Shown piece by piece: positions 37,191-37,427 of a stretch of 37,427 nucleotides of DNA. The stretch's first letter is position 1. Every line of letters begins with the position of its first letter. Source of the stretch: a virus; the IMG/VR virus record IMGVR_UViG_3300028800_000201, positions 1 to 37,427 of that record, one strand, 5' to 3'. Position numbers and translations under genes: made by a program. The notes beneath the pieces were generated by a model. That model was given only the letters and a program-made list of their open reading frames with translations. It was not told the origin of the DNA and did no database searches.

Positions 37191-37427
37191 CCGACACTCC
37201 TTGATGCGGAAATCGGAGCGTATGCTTTCTTAAATCCGAGCATTGCATTGATTCCAGAAAGAGTGAGACCCGCTCCAGCAACCACGCCAAAGCTTGGGTC
37301 ATAAACTTCAGTCATTGTTATTTGGAAGGCCTTACAACGTTGCCGTTCTAAGAAAATTCTTTGTTGGATTACGTTCCCCATTCCGCCGTAAGGAGTCGTG
37401 CCATCTCCCCCGTAATAATGATCAAGA
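37187..37427 (-). CDS. Same tail hub/nozzle-like gene, C-terminal part (enters from the right end)
   Basis: This is the end of the 1023-aa gene whose start is at 2969. The frame is shared through the 138-bp redundancy and ends with SASRSVG and TGA at 37187-37189. The stop overlaps the ATG of the next gene as ATGA, so the two are translationally coupled. The final 40 residues contain a Gly/Ala-rich patch (FGVVAGAGLTLSGINA), possibly a membrane-active or packing segment. Confidence 0.85.
   Translation of the reverse strand, partial: LDHYYGGDGTTPYGGMGNVIQQRIFLERQRCKAFQITMTEVYDPSFGVVAGAGLTLSGINAMLGFKKAYAPISASRSVG
37290..37427. repeat. Terminal redundancy, right copy
   Basis: This is the right-hand copy of the 138-bp overlap. 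The changes alter residues of the tail gene: Asp here versus Tyr in the left copy, and His here versus Pro in the left copy. Asp (from this copy) and Pro (from the left copy) are the more likely true residues, because each lies away from its own contig end. Confidence 0.95.

Noticed and set aside
1-37427. CRISPR array or insertion sequence
   Set aside because: No regularly spaced repeat and no transposase or terminal inverted repeats were seen; the spaced repeats found are the 16-bp motif and gene duplications.

Overview
The window is a complete or nearly complete tailed-phage genome, most likely a short-tailed (podovirus-like) phage assembled from a metagenome or isolate. Bases 1-138 recur at 37290-37427 with two mismatches, so the unit is about 37,289 bp. 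It is circular or terminally redundant, and the window opens inside a tail gene. I see no host genes, tRNAs, insertion sequences or CRISPR array. The host is probably a Gram-negative bacterium: there is a lipoprotein next to the lysozyme (spanin-like), a second small lipoprotein, and a signal-peptide protein rich in Cys. I cannot name the host further.

Layout, in the direction of late transcription (minus strand, right to left). Genes 22011 to 17502 are small regulators, a helix-turn-helix protein, accessory proteins and the large terminase (17502-18884). A Cys-rich gene follows, and then a block of about 20 tiny plus-strand genes (12565-16975) interrupts the late region. The late genes resume at 12362 with small acidic proteins, portal, scaffold, major capsid, a head protein, an FN3-bearing neck protein, a P-loop kinase, a small structural protein, a fibre-like protein and the giant tail hub/nozzle gene that crosses the contig ends. 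After the junction come an acetyltransferase-like protein, three Ala/Gln-rich ejection (internal virion) proteins, two paralogous small beta proteins, a large tail fibre and two small genes ending at 27697. A 535-bp stretch follows, with hairpins, palindromes and two possible micro-genes. Then comes a short minus operon (27161-26152).

The other plus-strand genes are two groups. At 22190-24088 a minimal tyrosine recombinase overlaps the first gene of a lysis cassette ending in a T4/P22-type lysozyme. At 24384-26092 a sigma70-like promoter, facing away from a ribbon-helix-helix repressor, drives small genes, a YqaJ-type exonuclease, a zinc-ribbon protein and a secreted protein.

The most striking non-coding signal is a 16-bp motif, TTGTCTCAATTACACA on the minus strand. 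It occurs four times without a mismatch: before the terminase-side operon, the portal operon, the head/tail operon and the fibre operon. It is the best candidate for a phage-specific late promoter or activator site. No DNA polymerase, helicase, primase, RNA polymerase or CI-like repressor is recognisable, so replication must lean on the host or on unrecognised small proteins.
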